Below, piece by piece: positions 12,147 through 23,274 of a DNA stretch of 64,000 nucleotides. Both the position numbers and the translations under genes were made by a program. The first letter of the stretch is position 1; every line of letters begins with the position of its first letter. The stretch is from Labia minor. Lineage: Eukaryota; Arthropoda; Insecta; Dermaptera; Spongiphoridae. Where the stretch lies: contig OY720346.1 in NCBI GenBank assembly GCA_963082975.1, positions 41,381,787 through 41,445,786 on the forward strand, in the 5' to 3' direction. The notes under the pieces were generated by a model that worked only from the letters and a program-made list of their open reading frames with translations, was not told the origin of the DNA and searched no databases.

Positions 12147-13095
12147 TTAATATTTATAACAGAGAGAAATAGTGTAAATAATCTATTTCAAATAAAAATA
12201 TTAGATAATATATAATATTTTCAAAACAAAACAAAAAAAAAAATGATTTTATATAAATGTTCTTTCTAATAAAGATAACAGAATAATTAAGATTTATATA
12301 ATGCGCAATTAAAAAGATTAATAACCATCCAGAGCGATCATAGATATAGAAATGTTTAGCACTCTTGTGGGTAATCAATCTCAATCAAAAGATATGCTGA
12401 AAGAATAATTTCATATAATAAAAATAAAAATCAACTTAGTACTCATTAAAAGTCATTTATCGTTATTCAATAAAAGATATCTGATGAATCACGATATTTC
12501 TATTATTCTATATTTTACTTAGAAAGAAACATGATAGAGGTGTATATAATAGATTGAGAACGATGATAGAGCAAAAGATGAGGGGTAGTGGTTTTTTTTA
12601 TAATTTAATTAAATTCAGATTGTTTTTTTTCAGAGAAATATCAAACAAATAAAATCTTTCAAGATAAATGGATAAGCTCATCAATCTTAAATTAAAATAA
12701 ATAAATAAACTGATTTACTTTTTAGCTAACTAGAAATTATATCTGTTTTATCTAATATAGCAAAAATATTAAGAATTATTGTTATATAATCCAAAATAAG
12801 ACTTAAGAAAAGAAAATCGAATTTTGATCAATAAAATCTAATAAAATGTATATACTCTTTATATGTTTGCTTTATCAGAGTTCATCAAGTATCCCATTAA
12901 TAAACAGAGCTATGAATATAATACCTTCAAAAATTATATATTCATTAATTAAATAAAATGATGGTCAATTTAAATAAAAAATTTATTAATTTTTTCTTTT
13001 GGCTAATTTTTTTTTTTAATTTAGGTTATATTCATATCTCTTAAAGTAGAAAAATAATATATATATATAAAGAGAGAGATAGAAATATAAATGTT
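12147..13095. other. AT-rich DNA, nothing recognised
   Basis: No element or gene supported. A TA-rich run occurs near 13054-13078. Confidence 0.55.
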
Positions 13096-13236
13096 CAGTT
13101 ATGTGCAAAGTTTTATCCCAGGTCGTCTGCAGCTTAGGCAACCAACATTTCTTTTATGACCAATAAAAGGTTGCGCCTAGTAAACGTAGACCCTGATAAG
13201 TTTCAGAAACTGCAGATAAGCTTTTACACGCCATTG
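13096..13236. mobile_element. Possible short hAT-like MITE, 141 bp
   Basis: The left end CAGTTATGTGCAAAGTTTTA, running into TC, and the right end, inverse CAATGGCGTGTAAAAGCTTA running into TC, pair at most positions. Internally, CTTAGGCAACC faces GGTTGCGCCTAG. The whole block folds as a hairpin and is GC-richer than its flanks. The flanking 8-mers do not match, so the target duplication is not supported and the assignment is tentative. Confidence 0.4.
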
Positions 13237-13534
13237 TATTTAATTAGATAAATATAAACATTAATTTCATGAAACAATATTGCAATTTATTAATAAAATT
13301 GAAATATAAAAATTGTAATTTAATCTTAAATAATTGTTAAAAACAAGAAAGATTTTATTCTATGAGTCTAAGTTTAAAAAGAAAAATCTTGAAATCTGTG
13401 ATAATTTTTCAATAAGAATATAATATATGTGGTTTAGGGCGATTTAAATATTTATAAAAATAAAAAAAAAAAAACAATTTTAAAAATATTTTCTTTTATT
13501 TATTTTCATTGTGGTGTTTTACGAATACTTCCTG

Positions 13535-13920
13535 TTAAGAATTTCCCCCAATTAGCATTGATTGTCCATGTTTTTGTTTAAACTCACTTAAGTGCTTTAA
13601 TTCTCGAGGGGGCATTTGGTCAACGGGTGAGCAAGCGAGCAACACATCGTAGCACGACTGGTCCATGTCCCGTCGGATTTTAATTGCTATACGGTACGTT
13701 CCATTTGGGCACTTGAGAAGCCACCGGTACTCAATTAGGACCAAGAGGAAGAGAAACGTGCCAAATCCGTTTCTGCCTAGGACTATAGCATATACAATAT
13801 GGATGCATTAAAACGAGACGGAGAAGAGATGAAGGTTGAAGGGCGTGGAGGCTGATGGTTATTTGCTTATCCATCCATCTCTCCATCCATCTATGGATAA
13901 ACCAATAATTTACCAATCTC
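13535..13920. promoter_or_regulatory. Candidate conserved regulatory block
   Basis: A block of about 380 bp with balanced composition in otherwise AT-rich DNA, without repeat signatures. It contains the palindrome CACTTAAGTG (13585-13594) and CACTTGA (13710-13716), which match the NK-2/tinman core (T)YAAGTG. It also has several ATTA-type homeodomain cores (CAATTAGC near 13549, TTTTAATTGC near 13678, TCAATTAGG near 13731). A (TCCA)n-like tract follows near 13870. Short minus-strand open frames cross it but resemble nothing I know. Function is inferred only from composition and motifs. Confidence 0.3.
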
Positions 13921-14353
13921 TTAATATATATATAACCACAACATCCTATTTAAAGGAAATACCTAGTAAGTAAGCAAAGAGACAGCTTTTGAGAAAATCT
14001 TTCAAACAATAAATATGAATAAATATTAAGAAATGGTATAAAATAGAAATTCATTTCAATCGATTATATAAAATATAAGTATAAATAAATAAATAAACTT
14101 TGCATTTAAAATAAATTGATTAAATTAAGTAAAATAAGTGAAGTGAATAATGGACTGTTTATTTATCAAAATAAAATTAAATTAAAAATAACAAGACTAT
14201 TTAAAAATAAAATCGAAAAATAAAACAAAAAAATATATTTATACACAAGTCTATTTATTTTAATTTATTTGTTTCATTTCAATTTAGTTGAGGTAAAAAA
14301 ACTGATTAATTAAAAATAATGACAATATATTAATATGTATAAGTATTGATAGA
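13921..14353. other. AT-rich DNA, nothing recognised
   Basis: No feature seen beyond simple A/T runs. Confidence 0.5.
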
Positions 14354-14835
14354 AAACAATTATTTTGCGCCGGTTGTATTATATGGTTGTGAGGCATGGT
14401 CTATGACCTTATAGGTGAGGAGGGTAGATTTAGAGTATTTGAGAATAGGATTCTGTGAAGCATTTATGGGTCAAAAAAAGATGAGGTCACCGGGGAATGA
14501 CGGAGACTACATAACGAGGAATTGCATGACCTCTATACATCTCCAGATATAGTTAGAATTATCAAATCGAGAAGGCTGCGAGGGGCATGGAACGTGGCTA
14601 GAATGGGAGAGGAAAGAATGGCGAAAATATATTGGTGGGGAGACCGCTGGGAAACGCCCGCTTGGAAGACAAAGGACGCGGTGGGTGGATAATGTAGGAA
14701 GGGACGTGAGAGAGATGGGAGAGAATAGGGATTGGATGGTTGTGGCTCAGGATAGGGGCACTTGGAGAAATGTGGTTGCTGCGGCCAATAACTTTCGATT
14801 TGCGCAGAGCCAGAGAGATAGAATAGATAGATTTA
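14354..14835 (+). mobile_element. LINE fragment: reverse transcriptase C-terminal tail, copy 1
   Basis: The frames together encode the tail of a non-LTR retrotransposon reverse transcriptase. Landmarks are a VVLYGCEAWSMTL block, an IYGSKKDEVTGE-like block, RRLHNEELHDLY, ARMGEERMAKIYWW, then RTRWVDNVGRDVREMGE and WMVVAQDRGTWRNVVAAA. The upstream fingers and palm are absent, so the copy is 5'-truncated, with frameshifts. The 3' end runs into GATAGA units (14815-14834), as in sister copies, which suggests a short tandem-repeat tail. Confidence 0.85.
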
Positions 14836-15985
14836 TAAGTATTGTAGGAATTTTTTGTTTAGTGAAACCCAAAATTTTCTTCTTTACAAACACTTTATGT
14901 TGTTTATTTTTTTTTCAATACTATATTTTTATAAAGTATATCAACAAATTTGAAGTTATATAAAATTAATATTCTATATTATTTATTTAAAATTATTATA
15001 CAAGATATTAATTAAAATGACAGGTACTTTAAGATTATTTAATGTAAATAAAATTTAAATATCTTTATGTTTTACATAACCAGTATAGTATATTTTGTTA
15101 TTTAATTACTGAATTATAAAAACATTGACATGCAAATAGTAAAATAATTTGCTTCCCCTTTTTTCCTTGTATCCAATTCATATAATAATGTTATAATTAA
15201 TTGTGCCCATAATTATGAAAATGGTCAAGTCAATTCAAGCTTTCAAAATATTTTCATGTTAAATTCACACAAAATTTCTTATTCATAATAAATTTAAATT
15301 AATAAAAACTAAGAAAATTATAAGTAATTTAAAATGTCGCATAATATAAATTTTTTTTTTAATTTATTCAAATGCAAATCATTAGATATTTCGATACAAG
15401 AAATTTATGACTAAGTCCACTTTCATAATTGTAGGTACAATTATATGTTAGAAATATAAAGAATAAAATTAAAATTATTAAATAATCGTTTATTTAATTA
15501 TTTTATTCAGATGAATTATATTATAAAGAAACCATAATAACAGCTAATAAACAATAAATTTATTTAATTTATTTTTATGTAACAAAATAAATGGTAATTT
15601 ATTCGATATATATAAATTTCACACAATTGGATTTTTATAAATTATTATAAATTATAGATTATTATAGATTAAATTATTATTTAGTTATAAATTTATAATC
15701 TATCTTATTTTAAACTTTCTATTTAAATATACATATATATAAGCTAATGACTCAAAGACCTAAATTTTTTAAATATAATTTTATTAATGAGAAAGAAAGA
15801 AAAAAACAAATAAGGGGTAAAAGCACCAGTGTATGACACATATGTAACTTTTTGTCATGTTGAAAACTGCTTTATATATTCTACTGGAAAAAAATATTTT
15901 TAGGTTCAAGAAATAAGAGTCATAATTTATTAAACAAAAAAAAAATAAATAAATAAATAAAAAAATGAGCAATTACCCAGTTTTT
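14836..15985. other. AT-rich DNA, nothing recognised
   Basis: Very AT-rich sequence with poly-A/T runs and no supported feature. Confidence 0.55.
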
Positions 15986-16340
15986 AGCATCTTTTCCCAG
16001 TGATTGACACTTAAAGTTCCAGTCTTATACAATGCATCTCTAATGATCAAAAACTCTCTAGAATCGAAAGTTTTTTCATTTTAATACTAAAAGTTGTCGT
16101 CTCTCATTTGTCAGGAAAAGTGGGGAAAAATATCACACCAAGAAAAGAACTGCAAATCTTCGGATCAGGCCATTTTCACAGTCGTCTGGCTGGTGCCATA
16201 GATGATATCGATACTCCTTTTACCAATTCTGACCAAATTTTCAATAAATGACCGTTTTAGAGACCCTTATTTCATCATATTCAACGTACAGAATTAAATT
16301 TTCAATAGCCACTAGTTTATAAACCTTTATATATTTATTA
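15986..16340. other. Unassigned block of higher complexity
   Basis: About 350 bp of balanced composition. Minus-strand frames are open in pieces (for example ISSMAPARRL and MKKLSILESF) but are broken and match no family I can name. It may be a decayed transposon coding region or single-copy host DNA. Confidence 0.3.
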
Positions 16341-16869
16341 AGGATCACTAAGAGAATTAGACGTTACCGGGCTCTGCGGGCAATTACCTACAAATTCTAA
16401 AATTCTAAATTAGTTTTTTTATCAAGAAATAAATAGAACTGTATAACAATTGAATTTTTCAAGTTTTTGCATAACAGTAAAAATGACACAATCAGAATAA
16501 ATTACTTTTCTTCTCAAAATGTAGGAAAACAAAATTTAATTAAAAGGATAACCTATGGATACACATAAGTACAAATGAATCAAGTTAAAAGTTAAAGGTG
16601 ATGTGGACTGATAAAAATCTAATTTTATGAATCTTGATAGCATCTTATAAACTTATCAGCTTTCAGTTTTGATTTTCTTATTTTTAAAAGTCAATAATTG
16701 TGATATTTAGTTGGCATAAGACTCTTGCTTGAATTTATACCAAAAATATATTAGTGCCATATAATTGTAATACGTCGGTACCCTTGATTGAAAACTAAAA
16801 AAACAAACAAATATTTTATAATTATATTAGGATCAACTCTAAAATAGCTGAGATAAATCGGTAAAAAAT
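16341..16869. other. AT-rich DNA, nothing recognised
   Basis: No supported feature. Confidence 0.5.
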
Positions 16870-17043
16870 CAGGGGTAATATGTGTCCAACTCGCGGCCCG
16901 CGGCCACTTTCGACTTTTTTAAAAAAATTTCAATTTGTCCCTGTGGCCCCTTCAACTTAGAAAAAAAGTTAAAATGTTTTTTTGCGCTTAGAGTTAAACC
17001 TTGTTTGTTTGGCCCAAGTGTACCTATGAGTTTGACACCCCTG
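16870..17043 (-). mobile_element. hAT MITE (same family as 33281-33491)
   Basis: The right end reads GAGTTTGACACCCCTG, the exact inverse of the left end of the element at 33.28 kb, followed inward by TGGGCC. The left end begins CAGGGGTAATATG and then GTCCAACTCGCGGCC, an altered version of the same terminus with a small insertion. Flanking 8-mers do not match, so the target duplication has decayed or one end is rearranged. Confidence 0.7.
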
Positions 17044-18189
17044 TATTGTTTTTATTTTATAAGCTATTATAATTTATATATACTATTGTAAGATAAATTA
17101 TGATTGATTTAGATATTCAAAATTTTAAAATTAATAAAAATACAAAATTTTGTTAAAAAAAAATAACTGAAAAGAAAAGAAAATATTTACAATATTAAAA
17201 TGAATATTATAACAAAATTATTTAAAACCACCATGTGATATTGTAAAATCAGTCTTAAATTTTTTTTAATTATATATATTTTAATAGAAATAATTTTATT
17301 TTCATATATTTTTTCATAATTCGTATTTCTTCTATCAAAATTAATCATAACAGTTGATTGATATATTATATCAATAGTAAATGATAGAAATATGATAGAA
17401 ATAAGAATGAAATAAAATGTGTCACAATTCAATATTTCAATTCATTCATATTCACTCAAAGCGAAAGTGAACAAACGTCATTGGAATAACAAAATTATTT
17501 ATAATAAATAATAAACATTAAATTTTAAAATATTTCAGTTTTATAAAATAAATATTTTTATCTAATATCTGTAAACAATATAATTCGCTGAGGAGATAAT
17601 AGTAGATAAGTAAATTTCTAGAGAATATAGATTTTAAATGAATTTCAAATCGCGAGATAGTAAAAATACTTCAGAGAGAGAAGAAACTCTATTCTCTCTC
17701 TTTTCATTCAGAGGAAATGGTAGTTCTTTTTTCTATTAATACATTTTTCATGAATTCAAAATCGTTAAACTAATAAAAGTTTAAAAAAATATAAAAATAT
17801 GAATAAAAGTTACAACTTTTTAATGAGCAATCAGTTAAACTTGCTATTTTTGAGTCACTAATGGATTTTTATCTTTCATGAAAAAAAAAATAATCTAAAA
17901 ATAGAAATTATCCATTAATCAAAGTGTTTCAATTAATATGTTCATATTGATAATTTTTATTTAGTAACATTTAATTTTCATCTACGAAATTTCAATTAAA
18001 TTAATAAATAATTTACTTTTTATATTTTTGCTTTTCGGAATGTAGGAGAAATAGCGACCTACGCAAAAATAGGTATATTGATGTAATAACTTAAAATGTT
18101 CTCCGATCACTGCAAGAGATGAATATAATTTAATATACATTATTAGATGAGACACTAATAGAGTGGAGATGATGAGAAGAAGGGAATTG
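17044..18189. other. AT-rich DNA, nothing recognised
   Basis: No feature supported. A purine-rich GAGAGAG stretch near 17677 is followed by its complement near 17693, making a small hairpin. Confidence 0.5.
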
Positions 18190-18420
18190 GTGTTAAAAAA
18201 AAAAAATTGTTTGCCAGTGAATGGCGAGGAGTGGGTAACAGTTGTGCGTTGAACCAATTCTCTTTTCCTCACGTGTGGTAAATAAATTTCCAAAGGACTT
18301 TCCACTTAATGAGGAAGTGGTTGGAGTGGAGTGAAAAGATCGTTTATTTTTCACACCATCGCTACTGTTTGTGCTGCTTGTTACGTTCTCGTGGTTCATC
18401 TAACGAATGATTTCCTTAAT
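18190..18420. promoter_or_regulatory. Candidate single-copy regulatory block
   Basis: About 230 bp of higher complexity, with an E-box in CTCACGTGTGG near 18268 and CACTTAATGA near 18302. Two minus-strand open frames cross it but show no known domain. No copy is seen elsewhere in the window. Function is inferred only from composition. Confidence 0.2.
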
Positions 18421-18902
18421 TTCCTCTTAAATGTTTTTTTTTTAAATTAATTATTCTCTTTTATCAATAACAATCATTGCATATAAAAAAAGATGGAGGA
18501 AATGTTATTTAGAAAAATTAATAATATCTGGTATAATAAATAAAATGTGGTCTCGTTAAGAAATAAAAAATCATAACAGTTGAAAAAAAATAATACAATT
18601 ATTTTAATTTTCCTTCTAATTTTCAATTTAGAAATAAATAAATTACATAGATAAATAACATAAGTGATATTTTTTCTATATAAGATATTTATTAATATTT
18701 ATTCTCAATTGTATTTATTAAAGATTAATTGATTAATTTTAATTAATTTAATTGAAAAGAGTGAGGAAATAGTACTATATAAATGAAAAGGGGCTCAAAA
18801 TTCTAGAATGTAATGTCCTTGCTATGATTGAAGTTGGTTGAGCATCATTTTAAAAACTACATCCATTCGGATCGAATCTAAAATTTTGAAATTATTTTAA
18901 TA
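18421..18902. other. AT-rich DNA, nothing recognised
   Basis: Sequence up to the left target duplication of the first hAT; no feature seen. Confidence 0.5.
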
Positions 18903-19184
18903 CTTTAAATCAGTGGTTCCCAAACTTTTTTGGCCTACCGCCCCCTTTCCAGGAAAAATATTATCCAGCGCCCCCCTGAAATGATATTTTCAAAATTTTT
19001 ATTACAAGTAAGCCAAAAGACATGCATATGTGTTTATGGTTCTATCTTTTTTGTAAGATATAGTATAGAAAGGTATAAATTAGAAGCATTTTAATTTTTA
19101 TTATTTATTAATTTTTAAAATATAAAACAATTTATTTAATACAAAATAGAAAACTAAACAGAAAAATTTTAATAAACTAAAACT

Positions 19185-20963
19185 TTAGTGAGAAGGATGA
19201 ACTTGATGTGCTTCTACCAATTTAGGAATCCTCGGCTCTATTTTGGTCAGCAGTAATCTCAAATCACCGCGATCGACTATTTGCAATCTATTTCTTTTTT
19301 TTGTTAATAGATTGGTCACTGCACTGAATCCTCGTTCCACTAAATAAGTTGAAGGAAACGCAATTAAATACTTTTCAACAACAGCCCAAATTTCAGGATA
19401 GACTGAAGGGATCTCTTTTTGTAGCCAGAAATGTTGGTATCCGCTTTTGAATTTAAATTTTAATTCTTCGTTTGAAATTAGTTCCAACAACTCTTCTTGT
19501 ATTTTTGGCGATTCTTCTGAGTTTGCATTTGAAAAAGGGTCGAAAATCCAATCAGGTATGGTCATTTTCAAAATATCATTAAATCGTTTAGTAAAATCTG
19601 AATGAAGGGCTTCCAAGTGCTCACAATAAGACTGTATGTCTTCACCCTTTTTCTCTACTTCAGATAAATTTGGGAACTGGCTAAATTCTCCTCGTCCAAA
19701 GTTTTGTTTGTACAAAAGAAGTTTTCTCAAAAATGCAGAAATAACAGACTTCGTTTTTATTAAATTGAGATCATTGCCCTGAAGCTGAAGATTGCTTTCA
19801 TTAAATTTTTGAAACAAGTCGGTCAAATAAGCAATATCACTTTTGGCTTGAATCAAATTCGACCGTAAAGCATCATTTTTATTTTCAAAGAACTCTAGTA
19901 TTGTGGTATACAGCTTATAAAACCTATCTAAACAGGCACCCTTTGACAACCATCGAACTTCTGTATGAAGAAGCAAACGATAATATTCTTCGTCGTTTTG
20001 AACACACAGCTGTTTGAATAATCGGTCATTCAACGATGAGCTTTTGATTGTATTGATGGCTTTAATTACATGTTGTAATGAATTATGTAGTCGTGTACTT
20101 AAATTTTTTGCAACTAAATGTTGACGATGAATGATGCAGTGTACTGTTAATGCATTCGGTACCTTCGCTTTCAAATATGCAAGAAATCCCCTGTAGCGCC
20201 CTACCATTGCTGGGGCCCCATCTGTGGCTACTGATAAGATATTATTCAAAGGTATTTCTTTTGCTTTCAAAAACTCATCCAATGCATTAAATATTGATTC
20301 TCCTTTTGTATCAGTTTCCAAATATTTTGCAAATAATAATTCCTGACAAATTTGTTCCTCTTTTGAGAACCGCACATATGCTAAAAGCAAAGCTTCGTTT
20401 CCAGGCAATGTGGATTCATCAAGTTGAATAGAAAACTGAGATGTTTTTAAATGGTTACACAAGGAATCTTCAACATCTTGTGACATTTCATCAATTCTTC
20501 TCTGCACTGTAACATCGCTTAATGAAATTTTCTTATAAATATCAAATACTGGCACATGTAGCACAGTACGTATTACTTCACGGATAGCCGGCATAATTAG
20601 TTCCTCACCAATAGTGTGAGGTTTGCCTGATTTAGCAATCATTAATGAAATATTGTAGGATGCAAGCAAACCATCAGTATCTTGCTGGACTGAGTTTGAA
20701 AAAATCTTTGCTAATGTTGGCTGTTTGATAAAATTTTCCTTTAATTTTTGAAAATAAGATATGTTATTATCTTTTTTATCGTTATGAATTTTATTCAAAT
20801 GTTCTTTAAGTCTTGAAGGCTTCATAGCCTCGTTGGACAAAACTTTTTGACAAATTAGACACATTGGATTAGTGTTATTTACAGGTGATTCAATAAACCC
20901 GTATTTTAAATATTCAATACTATATTGTCTACATTTTTTCTTTGGTTGAGTCATTATTATCAA
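19185..20963 (-). CDS. hAT transposase with BED zinc finger
   Basis: A 592-residue uninterrupted frame, about full length for ZBED5/SCAND3-like hAT transposases. It would excise and reinsert its own element in the nucleus. A BED-type zinc finger is visible with C35, C38, H55 and H60. Acidic catalytic positions are D182 in QLDEST, D248 in ATDGAP and E543 in VERGF. The hAT CxxH motif is C276-H279, followed by HTEVRWLSKG near 333. The C-terminal hAT dimerisation region ends with KIEPRIPKLVEAHQVHPSH. The start is the first Met of the frame; a second Met three codons on (MTQPKKK) is equally plausible. There are no stops or frameshifts, so it may still be active. Expression is not shown by sequence. 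Confidence 0.95.
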   Translation of the reverse strand: MIIMTQPKKKCRQYSIEYLKYGFIESPVNNTNPMCLICQKVLSNEAMKPSRLKEHLNKIHNDKKDNNISYFQKLKENFIKQPTLAKIFSNSVQQDTDGLLASYNISLMIAKSGKPHTIGEELIMPAIREVIRTVLHVPVFDIYKKISLSDVTVQRRIDEMSQDVEDSLCNHLKTSQFSIQLDESTLPGNEALLLAYVRFSKEEQICQELLFAKYLETDTKGESIFNALDEFLKAKEIPLNNILSVATDGAPAMVGRYRGFLAYLKAKVPNALTVHCIIHRQHLVAKNLSTRLHNSLQHVIKAINTIKSSSLNDRLFKQLCVQNDEEYYRLLLHTEVRWLSKGACLDRFYKLYTTILEFFENKNDALRSNLIQAKSDIAYLTDLFQKFNESNLQLQGNDLNLIKTKSVISAFLRKLLLYKQNFGRGEFSQFPNLSEVEKKGEDIQSYCEHLEALHSDFTKRFNDILKMTIPDWIFDPFSNANSEESPKIQEELLELISNEELKFKFKSGYQHFWLQKEIPSVYPEIWAVVEKYLIAFPSTYLVERGFSAVTNLLTKKRNRLQIVDRGDLRLLLTKIEPRIPKLVEAHQVHPSH

Positions 20964-21159
20964 ATAAAATTTTTAAGATTATATTAATTTATATTTATTT
21001 TGTAAATTTTTATGAAAAACCACTAATGTAATAAACAATATTAACAAACAAACATGACATTAATAATTATACCATGTATGTAATCAGCCAAAATAAATAA
21101 TTCTCACAAATTAGTATAGTCGCACTGTTTGTTAGTTCTTTAACAATTTTGAGACAATC

Positions 21160-21531
21160 TGTGGTAACTAGTACTACCGTTCGCGCTCAAACTTTAACCT
21201 TGCGATTGACTAATCACACGTGTATTAGAACGTCAGCGCAGCGGAGTTGACACCACACTTACAGTAGCAGTTCACCGCTGCACATAAATCAGGGGGGGGT
21301 CTCTCTTACCGCAGAGAAATTTCCAGTGTGACAATGCATGCACCACTCGAGGCCGCTCGAGGCGCTGCTGCTGCTGGCACTAATTTTAATTCGGTTTGTT
21401 TCGGTTATCCGAAAACACCCGAAAACATTTAACAACAGCTTGTGACTTGTGGACAACGTGCACGCGTCCCATTTAAAATATCTCTGCCAGGCATATGTAA
21501 CGTGATCTGTCGCTGTTCAATTGCTTGCAAT
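21160..21531. promoter_or_regulatory. CpG-containing intergenic block, possible divergent promoter
   Basis: This is the GC-richest part of the element. It lies between the transposase start (20963, minus strand) and a possible spliced gene on the plus strand starting at 21532. It contains many CpG dinucleotides, a G8 run near 21292 and a (CTG)n run near 21365. Position suggests a shared promoter or 5' UTR, but no TATA or initiator is convincing. Confidence 0.3.
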
Positions 21532-22195
21532 ATGGTTCCTAAAGTAAGTTTAATTAATATTTTTACTATTATTGATGATTATTTGTCATTATAAAGTTAT
21601 ATAATATATGTACATATAAATAAATATTTTATTTTGCAGGTTTTTAATTGTATTCAGAAAGATTGTATTACGAATTCTCTACCTGAAGGAGAACGAGGAC
21701 ACTTGTTCTATTTTCCAAGGTGTAATTTTTTAAGAGTGGGTAAAACAACAATAATTTAAAGTTGTTTACTAAAAAATATATTAATAATAAAAGAAAATAA
21801 TTTTATTAATTTTTTTAAATATTTATAGCAACACGTGTTAATACTACATCAGATGGTTTGGGCTTGGTATCAGAGAAGACTGATCTTTTGGAATCCAGCC
21901 CTGTGAGAAGTATGTATTATATTTTTTAATAAAATTCATTAATCTTCTCCTAACTTTAAATAGATTTTTTATAATGATTTAAAATAAATTTTTAGTTTGC
22001 TTAGGCTTTTCTGTATTAATTCTTTGGAATTTTTTTTTAAACTTAATTAATTTTTGCAGGTGTTCAGCGGGACATACGCCTACACCATCTGAATATTTAC
22101 AAAAAATCTTATGTTTTCTTTCGGTGAAAACTCTTAAACGATCGCTAAGCAATTTCCAAATGACAAGAGGCATCAACAGTCAATTGATTAATTGA
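21532..22195 (+). CDS. Possible spliced small gene inside the hAT, weakly THAP-like
   Basis: Four putative exons are bounded by good splice signals: ATG and AAA then GTAAGT (21532-21543), TTTTGCAG then 21640, TTATAG then 21829, and TTTTTGCAG then 22060. Using donors GTAAAA at 21740 and GTATGT at 21910, all exons join in one open frame that stops within exon 4. The first two exons encode MVPKVFNCIQKDCITNS and GHLFYFPR, which recall the Cx4C and FP positions of a THAP zinc finger. Another frame of exon 3 (MVWAWYQRRLIFWNPAL) followed by exon 4 (CSAGHTP, open to a stop at 22195) also recalls THAP spacing, but does not join in phase to exon 2. It may be a decayed captured gene. The function is not established. 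Confidence 0.3.
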
Positions 22196-22582
22196 AAAAT
22201 AGTGTAAATTTTATTTATGTGAAAAATTTTATATAATGTTTTATAAAGTTTTATTAATTATTATTGTTTAATTGAAAAATAGTGTAAATTTTATTTATAT
22301 ATGAGTAATTTTATACAATTTAAAAAAATGCATGCGAAAAGGGTTAATTTATAAATAAAATTAACATTATTGTTTAATTCAAAAATTGTGCAAATTTTAT
22401 TTTTGTATTTTATTATTATTATTATTTTATTTTTACAGAAATTTTATATAAGGTGTTTAAAGAAAAATATGTATAAAGGATTTGTTTACAAATGAGATAA
22501 ACATCATTATTGTTAATGATATTTTGTAATAATCTATTTTCAAATAAATATGCCACATACAACATTATTCTTTTATTATATC

Positions 22583-22745
22583 CATGAAAATTATGAAATT
22601 TTTCACTTAAGTGAAAAATTATTTATTTTGTGATAAGACCAACAATTAAGCAATTTTCTAAAAAAAAAAAATTTATTTCTGAAATGTCTGTTTTAGCTTT
22701 AAATAAATAATTTTTCACTTAACTTAAAAATTTCATAATTTTTTC
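22583..22745. repeat. Inverted repeat with perfect 24-bp palindrome
   Basis: A perfect 24-bp palindrome centred on CACTTAAGTG spans 22597-22620. A mirrored copy of the flanking sequence (AATTATGAAATTTTTCACTT) returns in inverse order at 22709-22744. The stretch can form a hairpin with a loop of about 80 bp inside the first hAT. Confidence 0.7.
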
Positions 22746-23274
22746 ATTCCTCCCGCTCTCATTCATTCAAAATAGATTTTAAAAATGGTGCCAGGCCGGC
22801 CGGTTTTTTTCTCAATTAGTTCGTGCATGCATCCGCATAGCAGCGCCAAACGCTGTTTCAAAAAAATATCATTGCGTGTCCACCCCCTGACATAAATCAA
22901 TGCAAGTGAAGGAGGATGCGAGAATTGAACTAGTAACTTTTTTGAAAATGAAAGCGTTATAAGCGAAATATATAAATAAATTTTTTAAATATTTTTTTTT
23001 GTGTTTATGATTTTACCGCCACTTTACAGTTCTTCATCACCCCCAGGTGAACCCATGGACCCTCAGCGCCCCCTTTGAACCCTTCAGCGCCCCCTAGGGG
23101 GCGGTAACGCCCACTTTGGGAATCACTGCTTTAAATAGTAAAACTTAAATTTCTATTATTTTTTTACTTGTTTATTTATAATGTTTTTATTTTATTTTAT
23201 TTTATAAATTTGAAATTATAAATAATTAATTCATTGATTGATCAAAACTAAAATATCTTTCTATTTATATCTAT

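Larger units (their letters stand above)
18911..23128 (-). mobile_element. Complete hAT transposon, Buster-like, 4218 bp
   Basis: The left terminus CAGTGGTTCCCAAACTTTTT and the right terminus, inverse CAGTGATTCCCAAAGTGGGC, are flanked by a perfect 8-bp duplication CTTTAAAT (18903-18910 and 23129-23136). The duplication has the nnnTAnnn form described for Buster-type hATs. CAGCGCCCCC-type subterminal motifs occur near 18967, 23065 and 23082. The transposase frame lies on the minus strand near the left end. The other half holds a CpG-containing block (21160-21480), a possible spliced gene on the plus strand, three degenerate direct repeats of about 60 bp (22185-22440), and an inverted repeat (22583-22745). 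The complete ends and open frame suggest a recent insertion. Confidence 0.95.

Noticed and set aside
13731..13916. 61-codon minus-strand frame with WMERWMDK
   Set aside because: This is translation of a (TCCA)n-like tract; no domain or codon signal supports it.
16862..17051. Target duplication for the hAT MITE at 16870-17043
   Set aside because: The flanking 8-mers TAAAAAAT and TATTGTTT do not match, so only the family assignment, not the insertion site, is supported.
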